DNA from: Symbiodinium sp. CCMP2592 | Lineage: Eukaryota; Sar; Dinophyceae; Suessiales; Symbiodiniaceae | DNA length: 64,000 nt | NCBI GenBank assembly: GCA_905221615.1 | Contig: CAJNDT010006137.1 | Location: 219,405-283,404 of the forward strand | Direction: 5' to 3' | Shown: positions 27,113 to 38,990 of the stretch, one piece after another | How positions within the stretch are numbered: position 1 is the stretch's first letter | Layout: each line of letters opens with the position of its first letter | The notes under the pieces: model-generated | What the model was told of the DNA's origin: nothing | What the model saw: the letters and a program-made list of their open reading frames with translations, nothing else | The model's database searches: none | Program-made: the position numbers and the translations under genes

Positions 27113-29840
27113 GACTTTCCTCCCAAAGAGGCCTCCGGGTGAGCAGCGAGGATCAGGCCGGAGGGTGGCTGCGCCGACAGAACCAGGTCCTGCTAGAGCG
27201 AGGGCAATAAGGTTTAGGGTTCAGGGTTTAGGGTTTAGGGTTTGCCGTAGAGTGGCGCAGAAGCGGAATGATCTTGGATAGTGTCTTTTCGAGTGCGTCG
27301 TCATGTGACGACTGGCCGTTAAAGCCTGATTGTGGATGGCTCTCTCTTTTAATTCTCCCACCCACGCCGTTTAAGGCGGCCAAACCACCCAAACCTATTC
27401 CTTTTAGGGTTTAGCACCTAAACTCATTCCAAGGTTTCTCTCTCTTCAAACCGCAAACCGCAGGGCAAGGCAGGCAGGGCAGGCAGGAGGGCAGAGCAGA
27501 GCAGGGCCAGAACAGGCAGGGCAGGGCAGGCAGGGCAGGGCCTTGGAACCTGGTCGCTGGAGGCTCCGGGGCCCCCTCTGGGGGGTCCCTTTTTGGAGGG
27601 GGCCCAAAAGGCAAGGTCCCAGGTGAAGGGGGTGCGTTTAGGGTAATTACTTTGTAAGGGACCAGTACTGGTCCCGTGGAGAACCTGCTCCGGTACCGGG
27701 CCTAACGTGGGTGCTACAGTCGGGCAAGCGTATTGGGTCGCTCTGCGCCATCGAGGGTTTGGGGTATAGGGTTTAGGGTGCAGGGTTTAGGGTTTGGGGC
27801 ATAGGGTTTCGGGTTTAGGGTTTGGGATATAGGGTTTAGGGTTGAGGGTTTGGGGTTTAGGGTTCAGGTTCAGGATTTCGGTGCCCAGCCCTTGCGAAGC
27901 ACACCATTCTGTGGGTCAAGATGAGGCCCTTTAAAGGGTCTGGTAAGGGATGGTTTGAGGAACCCACAAAAACATAACAATACAACTCACTCAGGCCCCC
28001 ATACTTGGGATTTAAAGGCCTAGGGCAGTTTGGGCCTCAGATCCACAGTGCATTTTCCATAGTCTCCTGAACTCCCGTTGTGTTCAACCCTACACCATAT
28101 GCTTTAGGGTTGAGGGTTTAGGGCATAGACTATGCCATAGACCTTAAACCACAGGCTACGAACACAAAGCTTAGAGACCTTGAGCTTTACGGCTTGGGGC
28201 TTTAGAGTTGAGCGGTGAGTCTCGGGCGTGGGGTTTGAAGATACGCGAAAGGGAGCCCACCTTAAAGGGAAGTCCAGTTCAAAGGCGTGTCAAAATCCAT
28301 TTTCTTGGTACCTCAAAAGGAACCCCTAGTTTAGAAGAAATACATCACAATAAAACTCAGAGCCAGTAAACACGCCTGAAAAAGCTCCACTCCTGAAGCC
28401 TCACTCCAGGACTCCACCAACCCAGCGATAAAGAAAAACATAACTCGTCCCGAAAACGGACCAAATCACCCAATAAGCCCTCCCTAAAGCATGGTTTGGC
28501 GGCAAATGTGCCCCAAACCCTGAACCCCAGACTCGCAAACGCAAAGCATTGTCTAACCTATGGTTTTTGGGTTCCCTTGGCTCTTTAGCTCCTTATTAAG
28601 TAGGGATTATCGTCACCCCTGGCTCCTTAGCTCCTCCAATATCAGTGGTTAGTTGTGCGAAAAGTTTCTGAATCTTCATGACACAGCCTGCTGCTTCAGC
28701 TCCAGGCGGATCCGGCCGCCAAAGGTGTGCTGGGCCCACTTCTCCTGAAGCACCGCCACGGTCCAGGGTCGGGGGTTAAGGTTGACGGCTCAGGGCTTAG
28801 GGCTTACGGTTCAGGGCTTGGGCTTTTAACTGGGCTTGAAGTTTGGGTGGGTGTAGCAGGTCTGACTTTATTAGGTGCTCCAAGTACGCAACACCCCCGC
28901 CCCCCCCCCCCCCCCACCCCGCCTGCCCCCACAGAAGAAGTGCTCACAACACCCCAAACCACCTACGACCGTCAAAACCACCTCAACCCCACAGATATCT
29001 CTCTGCACCCCAGACCCCTCAACCTCCAAACCTCTGATCCGATACAAACTCTAAGCCCCTAAAGCCTAAAGGGACAAAAGTGCATTCCGAAATCTTCCGG
29101 CGGCCGAGCTGCCCAAGCGCCCCACCAGAAGCTCTGCTCCCGCACATCGCAGCCTACGTGCTTCGGGCTTATGGGTTCGTGATTTGTGGCTTGCTTGTGG
29201 CTGGAGGTTAGGGTCAAGGAGTTCGGGTAGAAGGGTTTGGAGTTTAGGGGTTTACGGTTCCGAGTTTTGGACTTCGGGTGTGGAGGTTGGGATTCGGGCT
29301 TCGGTAGTTGGTTGAACCAGCTCCTCAAAGGGTGAATGCGTGAAGTTGAGGTTCGTCGAGGAAGCGGCGTAGGGCTTCAGGTTGAGGAAGTCCCGGTGTT
29401 TTGCTTTTTGGGCATTTCAACTGACCGCCCCTGGAGGACAAACTCCTTCAATACCTGTGGGTGTTGATTTTACTGCAATTCCGCAATACGGTTTTGATGT
29501 CACTATATATGATTGCAACTTGTAGCATACTCTGGGCTCCGAAGCTTAATACCAGAGCTTCTTCGCTTCGTGGCCGGGTTTAGGGTTGAGGGCCCTGAAG
29601 CGCAATGGCTCAGTTTTTAACCCCAAACTCTAAACCCTCCCTAAGCCTTCATAGACAAAGGCGTCCTGCGTCACTCGCAAAGGGCTGCAAGCCAACCCTA
29701 AACCCTAAACCCCTAAACCCTAAACCCTAAACCCTTTTTCCGGCATGGAAGCCCCACGAAGGTCCAGGCGAAGCTTTCCTGCACAGACTATATGCCACGC
29801 CCAAAGGCCCAAACTCAAAACCTCGAGCCCTAAACTCGAG
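27113..29840. other. 2.7 kb gene-poor stretch
   Basis: Contents: TTTAGGG pieces 27215-27247; a CAGGGCAGG-rich purine tract 27460-27545; a degenerate TTTAGGG array 27756-27870; a C homopolymer with interruptions 28893-28920; and scattered single telomere-like units, including a small CCCTAAA array 29697-29738. A half-palindromic CTCCTTATTAAGTAGGGATT…CTCCTTAGCTCCTC motif is at 28585-28640. The open frames (for example 28727-29062 plus, 29059-29328 minus) are proline- or repeat-driven. No gene is supported. Confidence 0.45.
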
Positions 29841-29944
29841 ATGGGTGGTTGTCAAAATTAGGGTCCGTTTTTGGGTACCGTAAATATTAGGTGCCGTATT
29901 ATAATAGGAACCTAAAAGGGACCATAATTCTCACAACCACCCAT
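29841..29944. mobile_element. MITE, family G (104 bp)
   Basis: ATGGGTGGTTGTCAAAATTA at the left faces …TTCTCACAACCACCCAT at the right (about 26 bp, few mismatches). A close relative is nested inside an intronic element at 57131-57241. Confidence 0.85.
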
Positions 29945-30034
29945 AGAAGCCCGAAGCCCGACCACCCCAAACCCAGAAAGCTAGCCAGCTCGGGGCCTCG
30001 CACCTCTAGTGCCGTGGCGCCGCCTCTCAAAGGG

Positions 30035-30144
30035 ATTTGGGAGTTTCCGAAAATAGGGTGTACATTATTTGGGGGTCCTTATAATAAGGATCCTACTATT
30101 TAGGGTACCATATTAGGGTCCCCTATTTTGGGAAACTCCCATTT
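30035..30144. mobile_element. MITE, family B, second copy (about 110 bp)
   Basis: ATTTGGGAGTTTCCGAAAAT… (30035-30058) against 30121-30144, 22 of 24 positions matching. The core holds TTATAATAAGGATCCTACTA, as in 17852-17956. Confidence 0.85.
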
Positions 30145-30299
30145 GTGCCCAGGTTTGAGCTTTTGCAGATAGTGCGTTCACCTCCATAAATTCAGGGATG
30201 AAACACATTCACAACCTTCGTGAGCAAGCCATGAGATGTTGAGACCCAGAGTTCCAGTGGAGGGTTTTTAGTTTAGGGACAAGGGCTTAGGGCAGGCGG

Positions 30300-30407
30300 T
30301 AATATAGGGGCCTTAATAATTGGAATAGGGTTTTGGGGCCCATTATACTATGATCATAATAAGGAACCCCCACAAAAGTATTGGTAATTATTAAGGCCCC
30401 TCTATTA
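30300..30407. mobile_element. MITE, family D, best-preserved copy (108 bp)
   Basis: TAATATAGGGGCCTTAATAA… (30300-30321) is the reverse complement of 30386-30407 apart from one position. The core TAGGGTTTTGGGGCCCATTA is shared with copies or halves at 13491, 16788, 19805, 48757 and 61058. Confidence 0.9.
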
Positions 30408-31759
30408 AACAGAAGGCTCATGCAACGATACGATATGCCAGCTATGGCGAAGCTATGGGCACCTCAGAGCAAACTTACGTATAGTGACCTGTTAGTAACC
30501 GCTTACAATAACCCCATGCATGCGAACATTATAGCCAACGTCTGTGGCGGTAGATATCAGCCTGCACTCCCACGGATTAGGGTCTAGGGTGCAGGGTTGA
30601 GGGTTTAGGGTTTAGGGCTGAGGCTTACACCTTTGCAGACTCCTGGTCCAACATCCCATAGCTCCAATCCTGAATCCGCCAACTCCTCCTCCCGGATTCA
30701 GGTCTGTTCATTTTTTCAAGTTTTGGATTGAGGGGATTTAGGATGTGAGCACATGGGTTCAGGATTTAAGGTTTTGGGCCTAGGATTGAGGGTTTTGGGG
30801 GCTCATTCGCGGGAGCGCCTGGGCGCAAGAACCTGCTAGCGAGGAACGGCAGCAGGTGTGGCGCCTGGGAAAACACAAGCCCCATTGAACCATGTAAAGA
30901 CCCTAGTGCGGCTTGCAGTATTTTGCTGTGTTCTAGGTTGTTGGGGCCCCGCTCAGACCATGCAGAACACAATAGAATAGAATACAACGTACTGGAATGC
31001 GGGGAGGGGATAGGGATGTCCTTTCCACAGATCTTCAAATGTTCCTTCCTGACCGGCCTTTGAGGGGTCCCGCGTTTTGAGGTTTGGGTTTGGGGGGTTC
31101 AGCTTTGAGGTTCGGGATTGTGCATAGAGGCTCAAGGCTTTCCACGAATTTAGAAGGGTTCTAGACAGGTTTAGGGGGGGATTCGGAAGGTTCCCTAAAC
31201 CCCAAGCCCCTAAACCCTAAAGCCAGAACCCCTAAACCCCAAGCCCCTAAACCCTAAACCTTGCTAAACCCTGAACCGAAAGCCTTAGGTTCTGGCCTCG
31301 AAGAAGTCGTGGCAGAAGGGTGCGGCCACGTGCAGGACGCCCGCTGCATCCAAGGGCAGCTGGGCCAGGAATCCCCAGGCCTGGCTCCATCGAAAGGTCG
31401 CCCAAAAGGTTTAGGGTTCAGGGTTTAGGATTTAAGGTTTAGGATTTAGGGTTTAGGATTTAGGGTTTAGGGTTCAGGGTTTAGGATTTAGGGTTTAGGA
31501 TTTAGGGTTTAGGGTTCAGGGTTTAGGGTTTAGGATTTAAGGGTTTAGGATTTAAGGGTTTAGGGTTTAGGATTTAAGGGTTTAGGGTTCAGGTTTTTTT
31601 TCAACTCCTTTTTCCAGGGGGCGGCAGTCTGCAGCATCCTGGTTCAGGGTTTGGGGTTTAGGGTGTGTCTGGCGAGGTCGCGCGCTCGGGTGTGAACCGC
31701 GCGCTCGCGTTGCTTGTAAACCCACCCCGGCCACCCAAACTATACTCTATTAGGGTTTA
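30408..31759. other. Gene-poor stretch with telomere-like arrays
   Basis: CCCTAAA units 31196-31265; a long alternating TTTAGGG/TTTAGGATT array 31410-31596 with a GATTTAGGGTTTAG higher-order pattern. Short frames elsewhere (30381-30587 plus, 30766-31038 minus) have no motifs. No gene supported. Confidence 0.45.
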
Positions 31760-32490
31760 AGGTTTTTTGATATGATTTTGCGTGTCGCTTTGGAAATGGC
31801 CTCCAGAAAAGCAGCAGGCATGGCTAAATCGACATTCGGCGGCTTTGGACGCCGGACATGCAAGAAATACAACGTGTATTGAAACTGGCGTCCAAAAAGG
31901 GATCGGGTAGTCTCGGCCCTTTTCGGGCCTTCGGCATCGCAGGGCCAGCTCGGCCCTCCAACTTTTTCGCTTGAATGAGTGCTCCCCCTTTTGGTGCTTT
32001 TGTGGGGTTCACCTCCTTTCGGCGGCCATGCAAGCCGGAAATGCAAGAAATCCAGAGAACCTTGGAAATGGCCTCAAGGTTTTTTTGATATGATTTTGCG
32101 CGTCGCTTTGGAAATGGCCTCAGAAAAGCAGCAGGCATGGCTAAATCGACAGTCGGCGGCTTTGGACGCCGGACATGCAAGAAATACAACGTGCTTTGAA
32201 ACTGGCGTCCAAAAAAGGATCGGGTAGCCTCGGCCCTTGTCGGGCCTTCGGCATCGCAGGGCCAGCTCGGCCCTTCAAACTTTTCGCTTGAATGAGTGCT
32301 CGCCCTTTTGGTGCTTTTGTGGGGTTCACGTCCTTTCGGCGGCCATGCAAGCCGGAAATGCAAGAAATCCAGAGAAGCTTGGAAATGGCGTCTTCAAAAG
32401 GAGCGGGTAGGCAAATGACCCCATTTCGGCGGCCGTGGAAACCGAACATCCAAGAAATCCAAGAGGCCTTGGAAATGGTTTCCCGAACGA
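31760..32490. repeat. Tandem duplication (315-bp unit, two copies) of coding-like repeats
   Basis: 31760-32075 and 32076-32390 are direct copies with few differences, both starting at GTTTTTTGATATGATTTTGC. Inside are five related blocks (near 31832, 32026, 32151, 32333 and 32425) that all translate on the plus strand to variants of R-R-x-W-x-P-x-M/I-Q-E-I-Q-x-x-L-x-M-A-S, in different frames with stops between. This looks like a decayed gene of a roughly 20-residue repeat protein, later duplicated. The function of the ancestral protein is unknown. Confidence 0.7.
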
Positions 32491-34315
32491 CAAATTTGGT
32501 GCTTTTGTAAGGTTTTTCCTATTTGGGGGTTTTGGAGGCCAGAAATCCAACAAACATATGCGGCCTGGGCGTGGCCTCCAAAATTGGGGGGAACCAGGAC
32601 CCAGGTCAGGGTCAGCCGGGTTAGGAGGCCAGGGGCCAGGGGGCCAGGGGGGTCAGCAGGCAGGTCAGGCAACCGGGCCCAGGGCCAGGGGGGGCAGGCA
32701 GGCGCCCTGGGACAGGGCTTGGTGTGCCCTATTCGAGGCTGGACGTTGTCGTAAGCAAGGCCAATAGCCGTTGGCCTGTCCAGGACAGGCGGTGAGGCTT
32801 TACCCTCACCTTTCCGTCTCTCTTTTCGAATGGGTGCTCGGGCTGTAAGCCCTTAATCGCGGAAATAGATATCGAACATTATCGAACCATACCGAATCTA
32901 CTTGCCTGCGCATGAGAAACCATGTGGATAACATAGATATTTGGATACAGATACAGATATCGCGATACAGAACATAGAGTTACAAATATCAACAGTTACT
33001 ATGACAGACATAGGACAGATGTCACGCTCCTGCAAGCCCTCCCAACCAGCAAGCAACGGCCCGCACACCGTAAAGTGAAGCCCGAAACCGCTGCAAATGT
33101 TGGTTGGGCCTGCGCCGTCCACCGCATCTGTTTGAATGAGAATGACGTCCATAGCGCCTGGAGGATGCGATGAGACGGCAACTTGGCTTAGATATGAAGT
33201 CCGGGTTTTTCGATTCAGTGCCCTCAAACTCTGCGTCGAGTGTCGGGTAGCACCATGCGCGGTCATAGCAATGTCACCTTTAGTCTGTAACTGTAGGCAT
33301 GTGAGCAGATGGATAAGCATACAAATAAACGAGAAAAATAAAAAAAAAATGTACCTGAATGAAGCATGAATGTATATACAAGGGCCAAGTCCTCATTATG
33401 CCAAGCAGCTGCCCCACCGCATCCCCAACCCCAAGGTCAAGCCCGAAGCCAACACGAACGGTGGGCCTGCAACGTCCACCGGCTTCGCCTGAGACTTCGG
33501 GGAGTCCTTGTCCATTGCGACCTTTGGAGGGTGCGTCGCTCGGTCCACGCATCATCTAGCTTACTGCACGGTCCTGCAACAGATCGTGCGATCCGCAGTA
33601 AAAGTAGTCGCAGGCACCCTACTCCCAATTACCCCAGCTGACTCAACTGCGGCACGCTTGCAACAAGAGCTGCTTGACTGACTGGATCCTTGCGATGCCA
33701 GCCCTTCAGCGCAGCGAGGCTCTGACGCAGGTGAAGGGAGCCGAGGATACGCAGGCTTGAGCACACAGCTGCAGGCACCCAATAACCAATAAATTAGCTT
33801 CCTCCACTTTGCATCTCTAAAGGAGAAGTGGTGCTCGTCTTTGTCCTGCCTGAATGAGCATCAAAAACCCCATGCACAGCGCAAGGAGCTCGTGTCTTGC
33901 GTCGTGTGTCATGTCGTGTGTTGTGCCTGGAGTCGTGTCTCGCATTCTGTAAGCTCTGTAAGTTATGGAACTTTGAAAACTAACAAGCGATCATTGGAAA
34001 TGCCGTGCACCCTGTGTCAAGTTGTCCCTGTAAGTCGGAATCTGAACATAAGTTCCGCGTGTCGTGTCGCGCGTGGCGAGTGCTCTCTTCGCGACGTCCG
34101 TTCCGCGTCTGCACTCGGCTTGATTTTTCCTATCCGGTTCGCTGAAAACTAGTTCATGTGCATAGGTGTGCATAGCAGCATAGCAACACCCGCACCTCTG
34201 CACGAGACCACAGCAAGCACAGAGCCAGGAACACAGTCGAGAAGCCCAGCAACACAAACGGCTACAGAAACGATGTTGCCTTTTCAACGCACATGCGCTG
34301 AGGCGGTATTACCAC
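32491..34315. other. Gene-poor stretch with overlapping weak frames
   Basis: 32590-32700 is a CAGG/GGGCCAGG-rich purine tract. 32890-33000 contains GATAC/GATAT-type repeats. 32900-33640 has overlapping open frames on both strands, none longer than 140 codons and none with a recognisable motif; GTGTCGTGT-type low complexity occurs at 33880-33950. No feature can be supported. Confidence 0.35.
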
Positions 34316-34684
34316 ATGAAGTCCGGTGAAAAGAGTCCTGCAGTATACACTGCGATCAAGGTGGGCAAGGACGAGTTGCGCCGGGACCAGTTCCAGAGCA
34401 CCTTGGCTATTTCACGCATGGGACCCAAGGTGTACATGGGAGTGAACTGCAAGTGCAAGCGGGATGCGGAGATATCGGCGGCCATGGGTTTCTTTGAAGA
34501 CGAGGACAACCAGACATTGTTTAACAACCTGGAGCCTTCGCACAGGGGAGAAGCGAATAAAAAGGCACGGGATAAAGTGTCTTGTGCGCGCAAAGCGGCA
34601 CAAGGGCAGGAAGCAGATAAGGCCAGTGACCAGGCCAGCGTGGCAGAGCCATCAACCGGCATATGTCCTCCGACTTCTGGCTAA
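34316..34684 (+). CDS. Hypothetical protein (122 aa)
   Basis: From ATG 34316 to TAA 34682-34684. Codon use is GC-ending, unlike its surroundings, and the product is hydrophilic and mixed: Lys/Asp-rich N-terminal half (TAIKVGKDELRRDQFQSTLA), a short Cys pair (CKCK) in the middle, an acidic patch (FFEDEDNQ), and a Lys/Ala/Gln-rich end. The frame is open further upstream to about 34280, so it may be an exon rather than a full gene. No membrane segment or signal peptide. The family was not recognised. Confidence 0.5.
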   Translation: MKSGEKSPAVYTAIKVGKDELRRDQFQSTLAISRMGPKVYMGVNCKCKRDAEISAAMGFFEDEDNQTLFNNLEPSHRGEANKKARDKVSCARKAAQGQEADKASDQASVAEPSTGICPPTSG

Positions 34685-36071
34685 TTGTATTTGTTTCTTC
34701 TGGTAGCCTGCGAATGTCACTGGCCTGGTGGCCACGTCCGCGAAGGGTTCAAAGACCGAAGATGTGGCACACTCTAGCTTGCAGCATGTCGTTCGGGGTC
34801 TGTCGCTCGTCGGATGCGACCCCTCACTAAGTTTAGGATTTAAGGGTTTAGGGTTCAGGTTTTTGCTCAACTCCTTTTTCCAGGGGGCGGCAGTCTGCAG
34901 CATCCTAGTTCAGGATTTGGGGCTTAGGGTTTAGGGGTTTAGGGTTTAGGATTTAGGGTTGAAGGTTTAGGGCGATCCTACCGTGTAGGATAGAGGGCTG
35001 ATTATAGGATTTGGGGCTTGGGGTTTGGGGTTAAGGGCTTGTAGCGCTTGTGGGGTCTAGGGTTCAGGGTTCAGGGTTTATAGCGCTTTCGAGGTTCAGG
35101 GTTCAGGATTCGTTCCAATCTCTGAAACCACAAAAATCACCAAAACATAATGCCGAAATCCTAATCAAAAACAACATGCAAAACAACACGAATAGGAAAG
35201 GTAACAACTGCATAAACCCTAAACCCTAAACAATAAGGACTATCTTTGGAAAGCAGAATAGGCAGGCCGCCCTAAACCCTAAATTCCTAAACCCTAAAAC
35301 CCAAACCCTAAACCCTAAGCCCCAAACCCTAAACCCTAAGCCCCAAACCCTAAGCCCCAAACCCTAAACCCTAAGCCCCAAACCCTAAGCCCCAAACCCT
35401 AAACCCAAACCCTTAAATCCTAAGCCCTAAACTCTAAACCCTACAAAAGCCCGAAGCCTACAGCGAGGGAATTTTGGAGCCTCGAGGCTCTCCATGAAGC
35501 ATCGGTAGGCACCATCCCGCCCATCCTTCCGAGGTTCTAGGGTTCAGGGTTTGGGGTTTTAGGGTTTGGGGGTTTAGGGGTTTAGGGTTTTGGGGTTTGG
35601 GGTTTGGGGTTTGGGGGTTGGTGTTTAAAGTTTAGGGTTTTGGGGTTTAGGGTTTGGGGGTTGGTGTTTAAAGTTTAGGGTTTTGGGGTTTAGGGTTTGG
35701 GGGTTTAGGGGTTTAGGGTTTTGGGGTTTAGGGTTTAGGGTCTAGGGTCTTGGCTCTGGGGTTTAAGGCTAGGGGTTTGGGGGTTTAGGGAGCGGCTAGG
35801 CTTTAGGCTCAAAGCCTTCAGGATATCGACTCCTCTGAGAAGTTGGTGCAGTTTTTGGCTTAAGGTTAAAAGCCTAGGGCGAGGGGTTTGGGTGGGGTGT
35901 AGGAACTTGGGCTCAGAATTTGCGGCTCATGCTTTTCGATGCTGTAAGACTTGTTTCTCGCAGGGGCTCGTGTAAACTGTGGTCATTCTTGCTCTCTTGC
36001 ACTGCCGTCTGAACCGTGTTCTAGCAGGATATCGACACAGCCAGACTTGAAAGGGCAACCGGTTCACGAAA
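34685..36071. other. Telomere-like array cluster, both orientations
   Basis: TTTAGGG pieces 34826-34975; a CCCTAAA/CCCTAAGCCCCAAA array 35272-35450 with a clear 14-bp higher-order period; TTTAGGG/TTTGGGG array 35535-35735 with a duplicated roughly 49-bp block (GGGTTGGTGTTTAAAGTTTA twice). The arrays point toward each other. No gene. Confidence 0.7.
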
Positions 36072-36281
36072 ATGTCAGAACGACCACTGCATGCCGACAG
36101 CATATCTGTCGTTCGCATGCAGAGTTTGACGGTCCTTGGTGCTCTGCGACTTCTTCGCCAAGTCCATCGCCACAGCAAGGTCTGCCAAAGCTGTGCAGAT
36201 GTTGGGACTGACACTAGAATTGATCCTGGGGTCGTTCGTTTCGGGCTCAATGCCGATACTTCCAAAGAACTAGAATCTTAA
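36072..36281 (+). CDS. Small hypothetical protein (69 aa)
   Basis: ATG 36072 to TAA 36279-36281. Ordinary composition with a helical, basic middle (LGALRLLRQVHRHSKV) and a C-x2-C pair (CQSC). No homolog was recognised. It may be an exon of a larger model, since neighbouring sequence at 35950-36070 is also repeat-free. Low certainty. Confidence 0.35.
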   Translation: MSERPLHADSISVVRMQSLTVLGALRLLRQVHRHSKVCQSCADVGTDTRIDPGVVRFGLNADTSKELES

Positions 36282-36479
36282 AGGGTGGAGGTTTATTTCG
36301 GTCCCTTTTTTCCCTAAACCCTAAACCCTAAATCCTAAACCCTAAACCCTTTTTGAACCTTAAACCCTGCTCTGCTTTGCGGCACAGAAAGCCGCCAACA
36401 CCCTCCAGAGCCGAAGCACCGGGGGGCAGGTCGGGCGTCTGCACCGGCATGGAAACCGGCCGGGGAATGCCTCAAAGCG

Positions 36480-36516
<37 letters not shown>
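36480..36516. repeat. GA microsatellite
   Basis: About 17 GA dinucleotides, preceded by a short GC-rich block and followed by the stop of the minus-strand frame. Confidence 0.95.
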
Positions 36517-36518
<2 letters not shown>

Positions 36519-36519
<1 letters not shown>

Positions 36520-36785
36520 CAACGCTCGCCGTTCAAGATGACGGGAGGGGTGGTCCAGCAGTTGATGCTAGAGAAACGTGGACTGTCACTGATTACGGTA
36601 AAGCGATAATCATCTTCATTGACACTGACATTTACATTTTTCATTGCACATCTCTCATGAAAGAAGGCTCGGTCACACCAAGGCCGCCAAGGCCCTTGCA
36701 GTCCAAGACACTTGGTGCTGCAAAGGGCGCTTGCTGAATCTGCACTCCTCACACCGAGGCACTGCATGATGCAGCTTCGACACAA
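36519..36785 (-). CDS. Cysteine-rich hypothetical protein or exon (about 88 aa)
   Basis: The minus strand is open from about 36785 (no ATG at the edge; first internal ATG 18 bp in) to a TGA at 36519-36521. The N-terminal half has spaced Cys/His pairs (CRSC, C-x3-C, CDRAFFHERC), as in small zinc-binding modules, and the C-terminal half reads as a folded protein (NVSVNEDDYRFTVISDSPRF). No family was recognised. An upstream acceptor is likely if it is real. Confidence 0.4.
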
Positions 36786-38882
36786 ATTTCATGTGGCAAC
36801 GCTGCGACAGCCTACCCCCCAAATCCCTGAACCTCTGTACAAACCCCTTACCGGTATAAAACCCGTGAGACCCTAAACCCTTAACCCTAAGCCGAAGCCC
36901 AAACCCTCGGCCTGCCTGGCCGAGGCGGTGCGCCGTGTGGTGCCGCAGGTCTCCACAAATTCTGCACGGCGCCTGCTCTTAGGTCTTTCGGGGTTTAGAA
37001 TTCGGGGCTTAACGGTTTCAGGGTTCAGAGGCGTCAGATTTAAGGGTTTAGAGTCTAGGGGTGTTTCGGGCTTAGGGGTTGAAACATTGAGCTTTAGGGC
37101 TTTAGCGGTTCAGGGTTTAGGGGTTTGAAGGGTTAGGATTTCGAGGTTTAGGGGTTAGGGATTGAAGGTTTGGGATTGAAGAGTTCAGGGTCTAGGATTC
37201 TACAAGTTCGCTAAGCATCACTTTAAGGGATACTGTTAGGGCTAGTAGAAGGCTACGAGAGCGAAAACGTCTACCATGAAGACTAGTTGTCGCCACATGG
37301 TCAGAAGCTGCTTTGCATGGTAGGTTTCGGGATTCAGAGCTGTAACCCTCCGCCCTTAAACCCTAAACCCCTAAACCCTAAACCCTTATTCCCCTAAACC
37401 CTAAACCCCTAAACCCTAAACCCCTAAACCCTAAACCCCTAAACCCCTAAACCCCTAACCCCTAAACCCCTAAACCCCAAACCCCTAAACCCGAAACCCC
37501 TAAACCCCTAAACCCCTAAACCCTATCTAAACCCGTCACTCCGAGGCCCTCCACCTGAAATAACGACGGGACCCGGCGCTCGTAACACGCACTGCTGCGG
37601 CCTCGGTGGCGCTACCGCCATGCCGTCATGATGTGACTTTATTAGAATAATAGCAATTTTGGTCAGATTCTGGTATCACTAGATAACACTAGATATTTTC
37701 TGTATATTGCCGCCACCACAACACAGCTGCGGCTACTATGACGACTCGCGGGACGACAAGTGCGACGACTGCTGCAAACCACATTCACCAGCACTTCCGC
37801 TATGATTTTTGAATGCCCCCTAAACCCTAAAGCCTAAACCGTTAGCAGATGGAGTATTGTCTAACGGCCACTTTGACCCAGGTCCATGTTTCTGTGGCGA
37901 CAGGAATCAGTGTAGCCCGAAAAATTGCAACAATGCTGCCGCAAACCCGAAACTCTGCTAAACCCTAAACATGCTAACACCCTACCACCCAAAACCCCAA
38001 AACCTTCAAATCCTGCCCAAATCATCCTGAAGCCCTAAACCTCAAACCCCACCAGCCTGACAAAGCACATAGGCCCCTCAGACTCAGGCTGTGAATAACC
38101 CGAGCAAGGGCTTGCCAAGACCTCTGCTGGGGTCTTAAGGGTTTTAGAGTAAGGAGTTGCTGGTTCAGGATTCGGGGTAAGTAGGTCTCAGGTGAAAGGA
38201 TCATGTTAGGATGAAGGGTGTCGCTCCTAGCTCTGAGATTGGAGGGTAAGGCTCCCGTTGTCGAGGGCTCCTGTTCGTGCATGTGGCTCCGCTCGAGGTT
38301 GCAGAAGTTTGGACAGAAATGCCTCGCACACTCTCAGTCCGCTCTGCGCCCTAAGACCACAGACTACCAGTAGCCAGTACCTTCGCGCTTGCAGTCTGTG
38401 GTGGGAGACTGAGAACCTGGCCGGCGCGGAAACCATCTGGGAAGGGAATGCTCCCGGTGCGGCCATCATCACGGCTGCTGCTTAACAGACTTGTCTGGTG
38501 CACCAACTTTGCTGCATGAAACCGGTCGGGCTTTCGAGTCCGGGGTTCAGATAAGTCGCACTTACTTGGGAAAAACCGTCGTTGTGGCAGCCCACTTGGT
38601 TGCGCTTCTGAGCGATGGCACGTAAGCCACCTAGGCTCTGTGTCTCCCACAGCTAATCTGCTGGCCGGCGGACAGGTCAAGTTTAGTCCAATTCGAAGAA
38701 GCATGGACAGGCAAACAAGACCAAATGTCAAAAGGGCAGTGGCTGAGTACCATCGCAGGTAGAAGAACTACAAGCTTTCGATGCAATCAGTTGCAATCCG
38801 AACTACTGACAGTATCTGACTATGACTGGGGTACGCAGAGCTATGGAGCCGTAAACCCGTGAATTCCAAAACCCCTGGAGCA
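36786..38882. other. Gene-poor stretch with CCCTAAA array
   Basis: 36990-37200 degenerate TTTAGGG-like sequence; 37357-37525 CCCTAAA/CCCCTAAA array; single units elsewhere. Overlapping frames at 38022-38731 on both strands (longest 126 codons, minus 38351-38731) have Ser/Arg-rich composition without motifs. No gene supported. Confidence 0.4.
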
Positions 38883-38990
38883 AAGTCCCATGGTATACTA
38901 TACCATACTAGACTCTACTATACTAGAATGGACTAGACGATACCATACTAGACTGTACTAGTACATATACTATACTAAACTATTACAATG
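38883..38990. repeat. TATACTA/CTAGAC low-complexity tract
   Basis: About 100 bp composed of shuffled ATACTA, TACTAG and CTAGAC words, with many small palindromes (CTAG, GTAC). Confidence 0.85.

Noticed and set aside
30953-31135. Short minus-strand frames around 30766-31135
   Set aside because: They run through degenerate telomere-like sequence and have no start context, motif or protein-like continuity.
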